The notes under the pieces: generated by a model
What the model was told of the DNA's origin: nothing
The model's database searches: none
The model's input: the letters and a program-made list of their open reading frames with translations, nothing else
DNA from: JALOAD01 sp023228995 [NCBI: Candidatus Muiribacterium halophilum]
GTDB lineage: Bacteria; Muiribacteriota; Muiribacteriia; Muiribacteriales
NCBI GenBank assembly: GCA_023228995.1
Contig: JALOAD010000048.1
Span: forward strand, 1-24,052
Length of the DNA: 24,052 nucleotides
Direction: 5' to 3'
Program-made: the position numbers and the translations under genes
Part shown: positions 22,964 to 24,052 of the stretch, in pieces
Layout of the letters: every line of letters begins with the position of its first letter
Position numbering within the stretch: the stretch's first letter is position 1

Positions 22964-24052
22964 TTACTCAACTTTACCTCTTGCATCAACTTTTATTTTA
23001 TCAATAACTGTAATTTCATCGTTATCAACTATATAAAAATCATCAAACAGATTCATAACATAACAAGAATGATTCGGAATAATCTCTATATAATCTCCAA
23101 TCTTAACATTGTTTTTAATACTAGTTTCAATAATCCCATGTTCTTCTGAAAGTCTGGAGAGAACAAAATCTTTTTCAATATTATTGCTTCCAATATCTCT
23201 TATAATTGCTCCATAATCTTTAATTATATTAGATGAATGAACTCCCTTATCAAGCCCAAGAGTTTTTGAACCTGCATCAATAACAATTTTATTTCCTCTA
23301 ACTGATATTACCTGACTCACAACTCTCAAAGCACATTCATTTATATCAGCATAACCTATACTCAATGCTGTATTATCATAAAAAACATAATTACCTGGTC
23401 TTATAATTTCAGCTTTAAAATCTTCAAGAACAGATACAACTGGTGTAGCTCCAGTTGAATATATAGAATTTCCAATAGATTTTTTCAAACTTTCATTAAG
23501 TAAATTCATATATTTTTCTTCATCAATACCAATTTTTTTTACGCATTCAATATTTGTAGCTGAATATGAATGTCCAGCATGTGATAAAATTCCTTTAAAA
23601 TTCAGATTTTTGCATTTTTGAAAAATCTTTGGAATTTGAATTTCAGGTTTTTCTTTAAGAGTAAATCCAAGTCTATTAAGACCGGTATCAATTTTTACAA
23701 AACAATTTACATCTGATACTCCTCTTTTTATAAAAAAAGAATTTAATAATTCTGCATGCCTAAAGCTATCTATAATAAGTGAAATATCAGCTTTTTCGTA
23801 TATATTTAAGAATCTATTCATTTTAAATTTTGAAACTATAGGATATGCGATTATTATATTTGAAATACCTTTTTCAACAAGAATCTCAGCCTCTGATATC
23901 TTAGCACTAGTAATACCTTCTGCACCATCAAATATCTGCCTATCTGCTATAAATAAAGATTTATGAGTTTTAAAATGTGGATACAACTTTGAATTATTTT
24001 TTTGTGCTACCATTTGAATTTTTTTTATATTCTGATATAATTTTTTATTATT
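22964..24052 (-). CDS. D-threonine aldolase/D-serine dehydratase-type PLP enzyme, N-terminus beyond the window
   Basis: Fold-type III (alanine racemase-like) PLP enzyme of the family that includes D-threonine aldolase and eukaryotic-type D-serine dehydratase; acts on D-3-hydroxyamino acids. The PLP lysine lies in YPHFKTHKS, followed by GAEGITSAKISEAEILVEKG. Near the C-terminus SEEHGII and PNHSCYVMN provide the His and Cys metal ligands of the family. The ATG at 24013 is internal: the frame stays open for 13 more codons to the edge and encodes NNKKLYQNIKKIQ, which fits the family's helix just before the PLP motif, so roughly 15-25 residues, including the usual TPxxxxD strand, lie outside. The exact substrate (D-Thr, D-Ser or another) cannot be read from this. 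Confidence 0.9.
   Translation of the reverse strand, partial: NNKKLYQNIKKIQMVAQKNNSKLYPHFKTHKSLFIADRQIFDGAEGITSAKISEAEILVEKGISNIIIAYPIVSKFKMNRFLNIYEKADISLIIDSFRHAELLNSFFIKRGVSDVNCFVKIDTGLNRLGFTLKEKPEIQIPKIFQKCKNLNFKGILSHAGHSYSATNIECVKKIGIDEEKYMNLLNESLKKSIGNSIYSTGATPVVSVLEDFKAEIIRPGNYVFYDNTALSIGYADINECALRVVSQVISVRGNKIVIDAGSKTLGLDKGVHSSNIIKDYGAIIRDIGSNNIEKDFVLSRLSEEHGIIETSIKNNVKIGDYIEIIPNHSCYVMNLFDDFYIVDNDEITVIDKIKVDARGKVE

Noticed and set aside
22964-24052. Alanine racemase as identity of the right-edge gene
   Set aside because: The PHxKTHK motif and the C-terminal NHSC metal site are those of the D-threonine aldolase/D-serine dehydratase family; alanine racemase has a different PLP motif and C-terminal tyrosine.
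1-24052. CRISPR array, insertion sequence, prophage or integron
   Set aside because: No regularly spaced direct repeats, no transposase, integrase or phage motifs, and no attachment duplications at the tRNA genes were seen.

Overview
The window is a strongly AT-rich stretch in which every credible gene lies on the minus strand. Transcription therefore runs from the right edge to the left edge, and the layout below follows that order. The signs point to a diderm (outer-membrane) bacterium with a type IV pilus or type II secretion apparatus: two GspG-like prepilins, two lipoproteins with lipoboxes, a PorV/PorQ-like outer-membrane barrel with a secreted partner, a class-A RNase P RNA, and many TPR proteins. 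No marker fixes the phylum. The mix of PorV/PorQ, FlgD/T9SS-like C-termini, FN3 lipoproteins and TPR proteins at low GC resembles uncultured candidate phyla (Muirbacteria/Riflebacteria-like), but that is a guess. Standard sigma-70-type promoters and Shine-Dalgarno sites are readable, and GTG and TTG starts are common.

Layout. (1) Right edge to 22964: an incomplete D-threonine-aldolase/D-serine-dehydratase-type PLP enzyme, still open at the window edge. (2) 22891-21728: a secreted M14 zinc carboxypeptidase with its own promoter. (3) 21563-18305: two genes, a secreted beta-propeller-like protein ending in SbsA-Ig and FlgD/T9SS-like domains, and a PorV/PorQ-like barrel with C-terminal TPRs. (4) 18232-11324: a long co-directional string starting with a promoter and two tRNAs, then Nif3, a TPM-domain protein, the RNase P RNA, three TPR proteins, an HDOD protein and a zinc-ribbon/pilin-head protein. 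Genes are very close or overlapping, and no clear terminator was seen inside the string. (5) 11164-9018: an FN3-repeat lipoprotein closed by a clean intrinsic terminator. (6) 8998-5692: a strong promoter driving two prepilins and an O-antigen-ligase/Wzy-like membrane protein, all overlapping. (7) 5489-1: a promoter followed by a parvulin lipoprotein, MazG, a BCCP-like protein, biotin carboxylase, the ExoVII large subunit and the first codons of a probable amidohydrolase.

How they fit together. Most products act in the envelope or on surface and secreted proteins: a foldase, prepilins, a probable pilin glycosyltransferase, a secreted peptidase, a PorV-like barrel and periplasmic TPR scaffolds. 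The others are housekeeping: fatty-acid initiation, nucleotide sanitation, DNA repair, tRNA and RNase P.

The most surprising points are a BCCP-like protein whose biotin-acceptor lysine is replaced by asparagine, next to an intact biotin carboxylase; an RNase P RNA whose 5' end lies inside the end of a protein gene; a pilin-type head on a zinc-ribbon membrane anchor; and a probable pilin O-glycosyltransferase fused in operon with two GspG-like prepilins. No gap between genes exceeds 300 bases. The largest, 5435-5691, holds a promoter and a perfect 12-bp inverted repeat. No CRISPR array, insertion sequence, phage gene or integrase was seen.
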